Under the pieces are notes generated by a model, which saw nothing but the letters and a program-made list of their open reading frames with translations, was not told where the DNA came from and searched no databases. Positions 1-10,859 of a stretch of DNA of 22,389 bases are shown here, piece after piece. Within the stretch, counting starts at the first letter, position 1; the number at the start of each line of letters is the position of its first letter. The stretch covers positions 8,551 to 30,939 of the forward strand of contig NW_014040197.1 of the NCBI RefSeq assembly GCF_001186125.1, in the 5' to 3' direction. A program made the position numbers and the translations under genes. This DNA comes from Sphaeroforma arctica JP610. Its lineage: Eukaryota > Opisthokonta > Ichthyosporea > Ichthyophonida.

Positions 1-394
1 AATGCTTGCAACATAATGATAACTACGGTTATGTACTAAAAAGATAGATCCTCAAGCAAGGAAATGACGCATAATGAAGCATGAGTGGTGGGAAAGCACA
101 TGCTACAAGTATAACAAATTAATGACACGAACAACCGGAAGTTGATGAACACTTCACTCCAAGGCAACTCAGCACCAGAAATTCGAACCCAAATCAATCA
201 GATAAGGGGCAGATGACACCTTTTGAAGACATACCTCATTCAATACATTGAAGTAGTAACAACATGAACGATGACAAGTTAAGATACATGCACAACAGGT
301 AACAACAGTATACAAGTATACACACATAGACAAACGAACTCTCCACTCGAACACGCTCACACACGGAATCATATTGATCACTCATGGGGAGTAT
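1..394 (+). mobile_element. Possible interior end of the LTR element ending at 725
   Basis: This stretch lies directly left of the putative polypurine tract and LTR, so it should be the 3' interior of that element. I could not recognise RNase H or any other retroelement motif in any frame, so the assignment rests on position only. Open frames on the minus strand are short, rich in Cys/Tyr/Leu and show no family features. Confidence 0.2.
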
Positions 395-725
395 TGTTAG
401 AGAAATGAGTACAGAGGAGTGGCATGACCAGAACATTTTAAACTCATTTGAAGTTCGGTACCGCATGCAGATCAATATGGATAACTGAAAAAACACAATC
501 CATATTGACCAGAGATGACGGGCAATAACAAGTCTGATAGGTACCTTTATACCCTGATACGTGGGAATAACTCTGAGACAAGCCAAAGTCTATACACAAA
601 GTATAATAATAGAACTTTATTCCTGACATAGTTGAAACACTTTATTACTAACAAAGTTTATTTATATAACTTTATTCCTGACATGGTTTATTAATAAAGG
701 TTTCTTTTCTTCCTACTCAACCTCA
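395..725 (+). repeat. Probable LTR (3' LTR) of an LTR retroelement
   Basis: The segment begins TGTTAGAG and ends CTCAACCTCA, so it has TG...CA ends. A purine-rich stretch (catggggagtat) lies immediately before it, as expected for the polypurine tract next to a 3' LTR. Near its end it has TATA-like A/T-rich sequence and an AATAAAGG hexamer. A direct repeat (aactttattcctgacat) occurs at 613 and again at 668. No matching 5 bp duplication is seen on the two sides, which fits a 3' LTR with its element to the left rather than a solo LTR. It is not similar to the LTRs of the Copia elements further right. The family is not established. Confidence 0.5.
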
Positions 726-1015
726 GGTTTGAAAGTCACTAGATAACCAGAATGCAGCCGGCAACACCAACCAATAAGAATAGACACGCTCTGGTATCAA
801 ACTTTCCAAAGACATATATCGGTAGATGATCACGGCACAATTCGTACCAACAGCAAGAATATGTATAAATGACATGCCAGTACCCACACGAAGTGCCCCA
901 GGCACAGGTGGAAGTGCAATGCATGTTGATAGTGTTAGCACGCCGGGACGTGTGCCACTTCCATGAATTAGTAGATTTCATGCAGTACTAGACAGTGTCA
1001 CATACATATTTGCGT
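726..1015. other. Unassigned stretch, no supported gene
   Basis: Two overlapping minus-strand open frames of 70-80 residues lie here. One reads as two hydrophobic segments (for example MSFIHILAVGTNCAVIIYRY), which could be a fragment of a membrane protein. There are no clear splice sites or family motif, and the frame is short. I see nothing else before the repeat array begins near 1016. Confidence 0.3.
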
Positions 1016-2236
1016 AGTGTCTACTTAGTATTCCTCTCGTTTAGTTTTAATTCAAACTTCTCATCAGAGATTGTCCGTGTGTGTCAAGATAACATGTGAT
1101 TTCTCTAGAAAAAAGATAAGTTATTTGCACACATTCGAGTACCCTTTCCCTTTACGGGTACCACTCTACAATATAAGCGCATCAAAATGCAAGCAACCCA
1201 GTTGCATGAAACAGAATCATACACTTCAGACGGTATTGGTAACTTAGTACCTTGGTGGATCACCTCAGACAATTGCATGGGTCTTATATTCTCACAAATA
1301 TTTTAACCCAATTTAGATACATCATCAAATTTACAAATAGCGTTTGCCAAGTTCATGTTAAATACTTTCTTGGCCATAAAATAATACATTTGGTTTGGTT
1401 CCAAACTTGCAACTTCTAAAGATTGTCCGTGTGTGTAACGAGATAGCTCGTGTATTCTCTGAGAAAATACTAGTTGGTAGTTATATGCATTTAACTAGCC
1501 TTTCTTTTATCGGGTGCTCATCGACAAGTTATACTTAACAAAATACGACCAACTTGTGCATAAAACATAAACTTATGATACGGTCGCTATCCATAACTTA
1601 GTAGGTTGATGAATCTTCTCAAATAACTACATGAGTCTAATACTTATATACATATCGGTTCAATATTTCAGTTATAGTAAACTTTCACTTAGAATTAGCT
1701 AAGTTGGTATTTAAAACCTCACTATGCTATAGAATAATACATGTGGGTTCGATTTAAACTTATAACCTCGTGAAGATTACCAATATGTGCCACAAGATAA
1801 CTCTTTTTAATGAGAAAATGTCAGTTGAGATTTATATTCATTTGAATACCATTTGTTGTAACAGGATCCCCTCGACGAGGTATACGCATCAAAGCATATC
1901 CACCTGATTGCTTGATTGATGCACAAATAGATACTAGAACAGAAGACTGCACTTCAGTAGGTATCCATTAGTCAGTGGAACAGTCATCCCAAATAAGCAC
2001 ATGGGTCATATATACACATTTATCGTTTGAAATATTATGGCGCTTCTCAAGTTAATATGAAAAATTCTCTCGGCTACGGAACAATACACGGCTTCGATTC
2101 AAGATTTCATATAAGCGCATCAAAATGCAAGCAACCCATTTCCATGAAACATAATCCTACGCTTCAGTCGGTATCGGTAACACAGTACCTTGGCGGATCA
2201 CCTCAGACAATTGCAAGGGTCTTATACTCACACAAT
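1016..2236 (+). repeat. Tandem array of about 350 bp tRNA-related monomers, left part
   Basis: Landmark motifs recur at about 350 bp steps: gattgtccgtgtgtgt near 1069 and 1421 with a degenerate copy near 1774, then cagttg...tatatgcattt, tcgacaag, cacttcagtcggtat and gaataatacat. One monomer carries TAGCTAAGTTGG at 1696-1707, which fits the Pol III A-box consensus TRGCNNARYNGG, and GGTTCGATT at 1746-1754, which fits the B box, 50 bp apart. Monomers are diverged from each other. The stretch 1161-2104 is one higher-order unit of about 944 bp, and a second copy starts at 2105. No protein is coded. The family is unknown to me; it may be a tandemly arranged tRNA-derived SINE or a satellite with a tRNA-like module. 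Confidence 0.75.
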
Positions 2237-2451
2237 TTATCGAGCACTTAGTTGCTCTACTACTTTAGAAGCCATCCGGTAGAACTGAACTGGCCCTCAC
2301 ATCAGTTACTAAGATATATTGCTTTACTCCTCGGCCCATTTTGGCCTTTGTACAAATAGACACTAGTACTCTTTGAATGACATATATAATGTCAAGTAAT
2401 ATTCAATCAATGAAACAGTTTCCAAGGGACAAAGCTTTATTGGTCTCTATA
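2237..2451 (+). repeat. 5' LTR of element 1
   Basis: It aligns with the right LTR from catccggtagaactgaa (2273) to tggtctctata (2451). The aligned core has 179 positions and 34 differences. The first 35 or so bases align poorly, so the left end is approximate. Strictly shared blocks include cattttggcctttgtacaa and gacatatataatgtcaagta. A primer-binding site follows immediately. Confidence 0.8.
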
Positions 2452-2461
2452 GGTTATGGGC
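2452..2461 (+). other. Primer-binding site, half-tRNA-iMet type
   Basis: GGTTATGGGC follows the 5' LTR directly. It is complementary to GCCCATAACC, the anticodon-loop region of initiator methionine tRNA (anticodon CAU). Drosophila copia and several related Copia lineages are known to prime from an internal half of this tRNA. The second Copia element in this window has a related sequence at the same place. Confidence 0.65.
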
Positions 2462-2543
2462 ATTATCTTTTGACCAAATTTGAACCAACTTCCTTTATTT
2501 TTGCTATGTCCGACTCAATCTCAGGCGAAAGCCGTAAAATGCG

Positions 2544-3440
2544 ATGGTCCAAACTACTTTGCAATGGACCAAACTAGGACACAAATGGTGGGCTCATCTT
2601 ATTGCAGCCGCCAACACCGAGTACAAAGATGATGTTGAAGGTGTTCTACGCTACAAATACGTTAAACGAGAAATCCTCGCCAAGCAAATCAGTACTCCGA
2701 TTCATAATCGCACACCTACCGCCGACACCGCTAAGATAGAGGGCATCAATCGTTTCCGTCGTAAAGCCAAGACCAACGGCACATATCAACTCGCTAAGTC
2801 CCAATTCCTCCGATCCCTATCGGAAGATATTCTCGATTCCCTCACTGCGGAAGAACTCTCCGAGGATAAATGGGCTCTCCTTATATATATTCGTCGTGCT
2901 TTTGAGCATAACTCAGCCACGGTCAACAACTCGATCGCTTTCGATTTACTGAAATCCTTCTCTCCCATTGACGATGACATGCTTCGCACCTGGTGCAAGC
3001 GTGTCACCTCCATTGCTACTATGGCATCTAAACAGAACACGATTTTCTCAGCTGTTTTCGTCCAGGGTATATCTATCTCGGGCCTCAGCGCCGCGGATAA
3101 GGATGTCGCTCGCCAGTATCTCCTTGACGTCCCCAACCGTGATGACATCTCCATTTTATTACTGTGCGAACGTATTGGACGTTGGAACAATGTCGCCCCA
3201 GTTGTAAACGACACCACACTTCCTGAGGCTGCCGCAACCTCTACCACCTCTGCCGTCAAGCAACCTCCGTCGGCTGAGACCCTCCTCCATGGCCTCACCA
3301 ACCGTCTTGATGCCATAGAGGCGTCACGTTCTTCCACTCGCCCGCCTACGCCCTGCTTCGTATGCTTTCAGCTCGGCCATCGTTTCTCGGCATGTATCAA
3401 AGCTTGTGGTCGCTGCATATCCAAAATCATACAGGCATAG
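2544..3440 (+). pseudogene. gag remnant of Copia element 1
   Basis: This is the largest preserved open segment of the element, 298 residues. Its N-terminal two thirds are helical and charged, in the style of Copia gag (UBN2-like) proteins, although I can judge this only by general character. Near the C-terminus it has the zinc knuckle CFVCFQLGHRFSAC, which fits C-x2-C-x4-H-x4-C and is the nucleocapsid RNA-binding motif. A Ser/Thr/Pro-rich linker precedes the knuckle. It lies just downstream of the primer-binding site, as expected for gag. Part of a fossil element. Confidence 0.85.
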
Positions 3441-3594
3441 ACTGTAAGACACCCGGCCTCAGTTGTACTATTTGTAAGCGTATATCTCATGTACGAGATG
3501 TATGCTCTCGCAGTACAAATAACTCAAATTTCGCCTATTCTCCTCCACGCTTAGACAGCGTTCGTAGAATACACATTCAGTTAATGACTGACTA

Positions 3595-3930
3595 TTAATA
3601 GATGGCGGCGCAGGTGTATACCTTCTGCACACGTCCGCAAAGCACTTACTCACGAAAATAGAAACCGCAAAATCTCCCCTACTTCTGGCAGATGACACTC
3701 AATGTATTATTACCGAACGTGGTAGCTTATCCACCTTAGGCAATGCTTACCTCAGCCCCACGGTCCAGCAACAGCTAGTTTCTCAAAATAAGCTGCAAGA
3801 TCACGTTTATGACCTTCATTTCCCCGCGAAACAGCACACCCGTATTCTCTCACACGTCGATAATTCACTCACTGTCCCGCGCACCGACGGTGGTTATCAG
3901 CTCTCCTATGCTGACATTACGTGAGAGACT
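3595..3930 (+). pseudogene. Protease and adjoining pol remnant of element 1
   Basis: A frame beginning near 3600 reads DGGAG followed by HTSAKHLLTKIETAK. This matches in position and form the Copia aspartic protease motif (DSGAS and its downstream region). The second Copia element has the closely similar VDGGSTVDYMQISARHLLS, which supports the call. The stretch after it resembles the protease-to-integrase spacer of Copia pol. Fossil. Confidence 0.65.
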
Positions 3931-3978
3931 ACAGGTCTTGGCCAGATTTTACAGCAAGAAACCATCTTTGATTTATGG

Positions 3979-4140
3979 AAGTCATCAAAGTTAGCCTACT
4001 CCCAAGAGCTAAGTCATCAGAGTTAGTTCACTCCCGAGAGATAAGTCATCAGAGTTAGCTCACTCCCGAGAGCTAATCAAGTTGCTTAAATTACTCCCAA
4101 GAGTTGTGTTATTACTTAACCGACTTCCGAGAGCATATTA
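3979..4140 (+). repeat. Short tandem repeat, 32-34 bp unit, 4-5 copies
   Basis: Units are of the form aagtcatcagagttagct followed by cactcccgagagct. The first three are close to identical and the later ones are degenerate. They start exactly at the left edge of the nested insertion and probably belong to its LTR-like end. Confidence 0.75.
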
Positions 4141-5150
4141 AGTCTGTCAACTGCGACATTCTAAAAATAGCTGCGGTTCTGTGTGAGTCACAACCTATGC
4201 GGAAAGGCATCATGTGATTAGCGTGATATTTAGTTGCAGAGAAGTTGAAATAGAATAGTATCGAACTGTTAAAGTGTTCTGCATAAGGTTTCTCATACTG
4301 ACCACATGTGTTTTTTATCCTGGCCAGCCCAAGCGGCTGAACACTAGCACAAACACCTTAGGTATAAAACCAAAGGTGAGGTCATAAATAAATACATACA
4401 TTTGCACTTTGTTTAAAGTCTACTACATTGCACTATAACATCACGCGACTAGTAGCCACTTCCCCGTCAGCCCGCGCCTACACTACACCTCATCTCTCTT
4501 CCTTACAGCCTCACACATCGCCCCTATCTCCGGCCCATGAGTCCTCATCTCCAAGCCCTACCTCGGCCTCTCCCTTAGTCCGAACTTCACCCAAGTCATT
4601 GATACTCTCTCCCACTACACCACCCCCACTTTCTCCCATCGCCACGTCTTCTCCAGGCCTTCCTATTGTTCGCGCCTACGATGAATATCGTCTCGATATT
4701 AGACATTAGAGCTGGTCTACTACGTTAAAGATGGCAGCAAAGGAGGGCATCACCCTCACACATTAACCTGCAGTCGGGGTAAAGACCGAGGAGTGGATGC
4801 TCAACTTCCACGTCTTTCAACGCTCTATGGATTTTCTCAACTGTCATCCCACGATCGACCTCTTCGCGTCCCCAAAGATCGCCCTCTTACCCAGTTTTGG
4901 TCCCCTCAACTGTTGGTGCAAGGCCCCTCGGCTCCTTTGTTAGACAAACGCGTATATGGAAATAGCATTTGGTCTGATACGCGCGAGTTCTTAGATAAGA
5001 TCGTCACCACAAGTGCGACATGTACGGTAATAGCCCCACTTCGCCCCCACGTCTCTTGGTGGTCCACCTTTTATCTCCCGCATCCAGTCACAGCCCTACA
5101 TTATCCAGAATAACGATAGCACATTTCCCCGCCACGGCCAGGACATAGTC
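3979..5150 (+). mobile_element. Nested fragment of another retroelement inside element 1
   Basis: Copia-like pol sequence stops near 3978 and Copia integrase is recognised again from about 5255. Between them lies unrelated material: (i) an LTR-like stretch to about 4430 that starts with four or five 32-34 bp tandem units (aagtcatcagagttagct type) and has TATAAAA near 4363; (ii) a Pro/Ser-rich open stretch at 4428-4709; (iii) a stretch at about 4790-5110 with TIDLFAS and, further on, IAPLRPHVSWW. The last pattern is typical of the region after RNase H in DIRS-like tyrosine-recombinase retroelements and relatives. The host family and the exact ends are uncertain. It is broken. Confidence 0.5.
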
Positions 5151-5254
5151 TGCAAACTTTCGTGGGTGTATTCACTTGTTGTCATCATTGGTCCCATACA
5201 CTCCACTGTTTCTCCAGGGCCCGACATTCGTGCAGCTATCCTCTACTCTCGCGC

Positions 5255-5870
5255 CCACCCAGAGTTCCCAAAACACTGTCAGGTGTGTATAATCGAAGAT
5301 TCGTACCAAGAACGTCTCCCACTCCCTTTCTGCTACTAAGTATGGACCCGGCGAGTTATTTCATGTTTATCTACAAGGACCCATCCCTGAAGACATTTGT
5401 GGTTACTACTACACTCTAAATCTCATCGATAAAATCCTCGTCCAGATGTCACCGCCCTATACTCCCCAGCTCAATGGCACTGTTGAACGCGCCCATAGTA
5501 CATACAACAAATTGGTCTGGTCCCTCCTGCTGGAAACCGGCATACCTCGCCACCTCTGGAGCGATGCGAAACGCTGGGCCGACATGATTCGTAACGATAC
5601 TCTCGTCACTCAAGAACGCAACTATACCCCAAGTCATATCTGGTTCCAGCGAAATATACCACGCCCTGTCGACGCGCGCTTTGGATGTTTGATGATTATT
5701 AAACTCGAGGGCCCGGCCCAGGAAGCTCGCCACAAATTCAAGACCCCAGGCGGCTATGGCGTGCTTCTCGGTCGTTCGAAGAACAGTACTCCAGATATCT
5801 GGCGTATCCAAAGTATGCGTACTCAACAACAGCACGACACCCGGAATATTAAATTCCTTCCAAACCTTCG
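5255..5870 (+). pseudogene. Integrase remnant of Copia element 1
   Basis: A zinc-binding C-x2-C pair (KHCQVC) is followed by SYQERLPLP, then a GPIPEDICGYYY-type core start. PPYTPQLNGTVERAH and the following helices with HLWSDAKRWADMIRN complete the core. These are the usual Copia integrase landmarks (CxxC, the LxGP motif, the YTPQLNG...ER motif, and the LW..A.....IRN helix). Integrase inserts the cDNA into the host genome. Downstream, at 5900-6330, a Pro/Ser-rich stretch corresponds to the integrase-to-reverse-transcriptase linker. Fossil. Confidence 0.85.
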
Positions 5871-6489
5871 CCCCCCAGTGGTCACCCGATGGCAAGAGAG
5901 CCACACTATCCGACACCCCACACTCCTACCTAGTACCCGAGGACTGGTTCGATCCTTGTCAACATTCGACGCCTGTGCTCGTTCCATTCGTTCCGCCTAC
6001 TCCACCCTCTATTGCTACTCCACCTCCTCAGACCCAACACTCACATCGTTACCCCGCTGCGTACCCTTATAATCTCCCTGTGAACCCCGTCGCTTCCCCT
6101 TCCATTCTACCCATAGCCACTCCACAATAATGTACCGATACTGCAGTGCATGCCACCTCGCCTCCTCTTCCGACAACTCTGATACCCCAACCTGCCTTCC
6201 CTCTGTCCTCACCTGTCGACTCCCCCCGAGATCCAACCATGCGCAGGACATGTCTAACACGTTCGACGACCTCTCGTCGCAATAGGATTATCGTTCGCCG
6301 TTCGCCACTCCCAATGAATGTCATTTTGATAAATCCTTCTTAAGTATATAGGCAGAAGCTGGAAACCCTCATGGTTACCATACCCTTCCAGAGTCCCGTC
6401 CACTCCCCACCGCCACAGGCCAAATCCGTCCAGTCTTCCAACCGCGCGGATATCACGCTCTTCGAAACCATGTCCCTCATAGACACGTC

Positions 6490-7110
6490 CGTTCCCAAAA
6501 GCATCACCTAGGCAATGCATGCCTCTGACTGGGCACTCTGGAAGGCGGCAATTGACGATGAGTACGCTGCTCACCAACGCAATGATCTCGCCGACGTCAT
6601 CCCTTTCTCCGAAGCACCTGCGGGCACGAAAATTATTCATTCTAAGTACGCCATGGCACGTAAGCATGACGAGAATGGTAATAGGCTCGTACAGTTACAA
6701 GGGGCGACGAGCAGGAGCATGGTGACTCCTACTACGAAACATACGCCCCTGCCGCCTCGTCGGTAGCACTGCGTACCTTTTTGGCTCACGCCGCTTTTAA
6801 TAATCTTGAGGTCCTCCACTTCGATGTTACGATTGCCTACCTTTATGTCAAATTGTACATATTTACATGCACCATCCGAAAGGTGCACTGGAGCTCGGCC
6901 ACTATTCGCCGAACATCATCCTTCGCCTCAAGCGGGGCCTCTACGGCCTCCGACAATCAGGCAGACTTTGTAATTTTGACATAAAAGACAAACTGATTTC
7001 CTTGGGTTTTACCCAAACCGAAGCAGATGAATCCATATGGGACCATGCCACCAGAATATCACAGTGGTACTCTACGTGGACGAAGTATTGCCTGCTATAG
7101 AACGAGGAAT
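6490..7110 (+). pseudogene. Reverse transcriptase remnant of Copia element 1
   Basis: Recognisable landmarks are W...A...E..A...N.....V near the start (WALWKAAIDDEYAAHQRND), LEVLHFDVTIAYLY (the LHQMDVKTAFLNG region holding the first catalytic Asp), and LKRGLYGLRQSGRLCN (the LKKSLYGLKQAPR motif). All belong to the Copia-type reverse transcriptase (RVT_2). Fossil. Confidence 0.88.
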
Positions 7111-7122
7111 ATCACATAGAAT

Positions 7123-8000
7123 TTGGCTTTATTCAGAATTGGAAAAGCACTACCTAATGAAAATCTAGGCCGCGCACGTCACCTAGTTGGCCTGAAAATC
7201 GACCAACACGGTGATGGCAGTATTTCCATAGGCCAAAAAGCATACATTGACAAAATCCTTACCGTTTTTCATCTTCAGGATACTCTGACGAAGAACACTC
7301 CAGGCACCGGAAAATACCCCTCTGCTCTAGCCAGTACTCCCTGCAAAGAAAAGTATCGATCACTTTTAGGAGCGCTGGGTTTTGCAGTCAACATGACACA
7401 CCCATACATAGCGTGTACACTCAATCGGTTAGTTTCCTGTAGTAGTTCCCAACTTACCGAACACTGGACGGCATTCCAAGAGGTATTACTTTATCTTGCT
7501 GCTACAAAATCAATCACAGTCACATACAGCACAAAATCTATTATCCAACCAATAGATACGGCCATTCGGGCATATTCTGACTCCGATTGGGGGACATGCC
7601 TAACATCTCGTCATTCTCAATCGTGCACTCTCATCAATTTCAATGGCATACCCATATTGTGGAAATCTTCGAAACAGAAGACAGTAGTAAATAGCAGTAG
7701 TGAAGCAGAGTATGTAGCTGCAGCAGATACTACACGACAACTTGCATGGATTCGCAACCCTCTTCGCAATATTCTACATGAAATCAAATACACCCTCACT
7801 ACACCTACCAGCCTTCACATCGACAACCAGGCTGCAATTAAAGTTGCAATTAGACACAGGAACTACAAAAGACCTTAAGCACACCGAAATTAAGGAACAC
7901 TATACGAGAGATTGTGCTAGACGTAAAATGATTGATATTCACTTCATTCAAAACAAGAAAATCCTGCTGACATCCTTACCAAAGGTCTCGGACGCAGAAA
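7123..8000 (+). pseudogene. RT thumb/connection and RNase H remnant of Copia element 1
   Basis: Motifs in order are RHLVGLKI, YIDKIL, YRSLLGALGF, AYSDSDWG (RNase H first Asp), ILWKSSKQKTVVNSSSEAEY (catalytic Glu) and IDNQAAIKVA (third acidic residue), followed by a degraded HIDI-type tail near 7900-7990. This is the standard C-terminal part of Copia pol. Fossil. Confidence 0.9.
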
Positions 8001-8055
8001 ACATGAACATTTTACCGCAAGTCAATAGCATCCGCACACGCCGCCGCCACTGTCA

Positions 8056-8279
8056 TGTTATTGACATCTCTAGCTAACCAGCTCACACTACATATCATAC
8101 ATCCAGTAGAACTGAAGTGGTCCTCACATCAGTTATCAATATGTATTCTTTTCCCCCTGGGCTCATTTTGGCCTTTGTACAAGTAGTCACTAGTCTACTT
8201 TTATTGACATATATAATGTCAAGTAATATTAATTTAATAAAACAGTCTCTCAAGAACTAAACATCATTGGTCTTTATAC
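8056..8279 (+). repeat. 3' LTR of element 1
   Basis: Begins near TGTTATTGACATC at 8056 and ends ...tggtctttata. It aligns with the left LTR over 179 core positions at about 81% identity. Array sequence (ggtttgaaatgatatagatac) starts immediately after, and matches the array at about 1300-1316 in position. Confidence 0.8.
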
Positions 8280-8280
8280 A

Positions 8281-10384
8281 AATGGTTTGAAATGATATAG
8301 ATACATCATCAAATTTACAAATAGCGTTTGCCAAGTTCATGTCAAATACTTTCTTGGCCATAGAACAATACATTCGGTTTGGTTCCAAACTTGCCACTTC
8401 TAAAGATTGCCCGTGTGTGTAACGAGATAGCTCGTGTATTCTCTGAGAAAATACTAGTTGGTAGTTATATGCATTTAACTAGCCTTTCTTTTATCGGGAG
8501 CTCATCGACATCGACAAGACAAAACACAACCAACTTGTGCAAAAAACATAAACTTCTGATACGGTCGCTATCCATAACTTAGTAGGTTGATAAATCATCT
8601 CAAATGACTACATGAGTCTCATACTTTTATACATATCATTTAAATATTTTAGCTTTAGTAAAATTTCACTTAGAATTAGCTAAGTTGGTATTTAAAACCC
8701 CACTCTGCTATAGAATAATACATGTGGGTTCGATTTAAACTTGTAACCTCTTGAAGATTATCAATGTGTGACACGAGATAACTCTTTTTATGAGAAAATG
8801 TCAGTTGAGATTTATTTGCATTTAAATACCATTTATCATAACATGATCCCCTCGACGAGGTATACGCTTCAGGGTATATCCAACTGATGGCTTGATTGAT
8901 ACACAAACAGATTTTAGAACAGAAGACTGCACTTCAGTCGGTATCCATCACCTGGTAAGTGGAAGAGTCATCCCAAATAAGCACACGGGTCATATATACA
9001 CATTTATCGGTTGAAATATTATGGCGCTTCTCAAGTTAGTATGAAATTTTTCTCGCCTACGGAACAATAGTTTTGATTCAGGATTTTGATATTTGCAACA
9101 TGTTACGAAATACGTATCGTTTCTCTGAGCAATTGTCAGTTGGGATTAATTTGTATTCAATTACCCTTCTAGAAACAGGAGCCCCTCGACATGATGAGCC
9201 CCTTGACAAGACGTACGCCTCAAAATACGACAAACTGATGATATGAAAACTAAATGAATATATGCATGGAACAGAGACATACACTTCAGTCGCCATTCAT
9301 TGCTAATCAAGTTGACTGATCACTTCAAAGGAATACATAGGTCTTACACGTTCATAAATCTGTTAAAACATTTTACATCCAGTGAATTTTTACTTTGGAT
9401 TTGATAAGTTAATTATAAACCGCCTCACTGCTATAATAATAATTCATTTGGTTTTGATTCAAACTTTCAACCTCTTAGAGATTGTACGTGTGTGTCACGG
9501 AGTAGCTCATGTTCTCTATATAAATTGACGGTTGTAAGTTATATGAATTTCAATACCACCTCTTTTAACGGGAGCCCTTCTACAGGTTATACGCATTAAA
9601 GTACAACCAGCTGATGGTCTAAGTAGCACATAATCAAAACAGCCCAACTGGTGATTTAAATAATATATAAAACAACTACATGAATCAGAAACCTATACTG
9701 CAGTCGGTATCGTATACCTGACAAGTTGGCGAATCACCTCAAAGAAACACATGCGCCATATGTACATACATGGATCGTTAGAAATAATGTAGATCCAGCA
9801 ATTTTATACTGAGGATTTGATAAGTTAGTGTTAAAAACCATATCGGCTATAGAATAATACATAGAGTATAAATCTGGGTTCGATTCAAACTTTTAATACC
9901 TTCAAAAATTGTCTGCGTGTGTCACGAGATTAACATTGTTGACTATGAGAAAAAAACAGTTGGGATTTACACGCACCTGAATACACTTTCTATTTACGGG
10001 AGTCCCTGTACAAATACGAGGCCATACAAGCCGATGCCGTGGACAACTTGCTGATTTTCCATTCAGACTGCAACAAGATTGCTTGTGACAATTTGTACCT
10101 ATGTCGTGACTTTATTGTACAACGGTGAAGAAGTAAATGGATCCTATAAAATGGTATAGATCTATCAAATTTTCGTGTAGAATTTACTATATTTGTGCTA
10201 AAAACCCTCTCGGCTGTAAAATAATGCATTTGGATTCGATTTAAACTTTTAATTTCTTTCATATCGTCTGTATGTGTTACTATTCAAGATTGTCTGTTTG
10301 TGTCCCGAGATACTTACTGCTTCTTATCTGAGAACATGTCAGTTGGGGCTTATATGCATTTGAATATCCATTCCTTATTTGAAT
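8281..10384 (+). repeat. Tandem array of tRNA-related monomers, right part
   Basis: This continues the array interrupted by element 1. The stretch 8296-9090 is a near copy of 1311-2104. The monomer landmark (gattgtccgtgtgtgtcacgagataac type) recurs near 8404, 8754, 9088, 9481, 9906 and 10283, so spacing ranges from about 334 to 425 bp and grows irregular to the right. An A-box match (TAGCTAAGTTGG, 8677) and a B-box match (GGTTCGATT, 8727) are again 50 bp apart. Other monomers keep B-box-like GGGTTCGATTCAAAC (near 9886) but have weaker A boxes. Not coding. Confidence 0.75.
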
Positions 10385-10419
10385 ACTGAATACACAAAGG
10401 TATAAAACAGAAATATATA

Positions 10420-10830
10420 CTCCCGTCGTAATGCTTATGAGATCGCCAATAGATAGGCCTATAATTAAAGCATATGAGAGTGCCGGTATGGGACTCGCGC
10501 GATAGAGGGCATGGAGCCCAATCTGAGTTGTCGCTATAAGATAAGAGAGCGATATCAATGGTTTGATATGGGGTATGCGGGCGATATATAAGAGCGAAGC
10601 GTACCGTGCCGGCCAGGCAAAAGAGGATGCGTACTATTGCATCATAAAGTGATACCAGTGGATTAGTAGAGAAGGTGGCGACTCGGCGACTCCCAGAGCA
10701 CCGAGAATACTGCAGAATTTGTCGGTGAATGCGTCGCCCGTAAAGGCACCTGGGTGGGTATCGGCATAAGGTGTGGGTTTGGTCGGAGCGTTTTGAACGT
10801 GACATCCGTTTGGACATATGCATCTTGGAG
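10420..10830 (-). pseudogene. RNase H region remnant of element 2
   Basis: The minus strand shows YSDNSDWAPC (RNase H first Asp motif, compare YSDSDWG of element 1) and later CFNYRPIYWRS, equivalent to the fnG.PI.W.S region. The upstream stretch resembles the thumb/connection of Copia pol. Fossil, terminal part absent. Confidence 0.75.
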
Positions 10831-10859
10831 CAGTGATATAGTGTTCGTGCCGCTTTGTA

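Larger units (their letters stand above)
2237..8280 (+). mobile_element. Ty1/Copia LTR retrotransposon fossil (element 1)
   Basis: The two terminal repeats lie near 2237-2451 and 8056-8279. Between them the plus strand shows remains of gag with a CCHC zinc knuckle, an aspartic protease, an integrase, a Copia-type reverse transcriptase and an RNase H, in that order. Protease and integrase before reverse transcriptase is the Copia order. The element is clearly broken, with roughly ten or more breaks, and carries a nested insertion of about 1.1 kb. My hand alignment of 179 LTR positions shows 34 differences (about 19%), so it is old. It sits inside the tandem array, whose sequence resumes directly after the right LTR. 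The extreme ends are accurate to some 20 bp only, and a target duplication is not cleanly readable. Confidence 0.92.

Noticed and set aside
236-586. Minus-strand open frame of 116 residues, hydrophobic
   Set aside because: It crosses the start of the probable LTR at 395 and has no domain pattern; most likely chance.
739-981. Cys/Trp-rich minus-strand open frame
   Set aside because: It overlaps another frame of equal length, and neither has a recognisable family. Kept only as an unassigned stretch.
4428-4709. Ser/Pro-rich open frame as a host gene
   Set aside because: It lies inside the nested retroelement block, and its composition matches low-complexity retroelement linkers.
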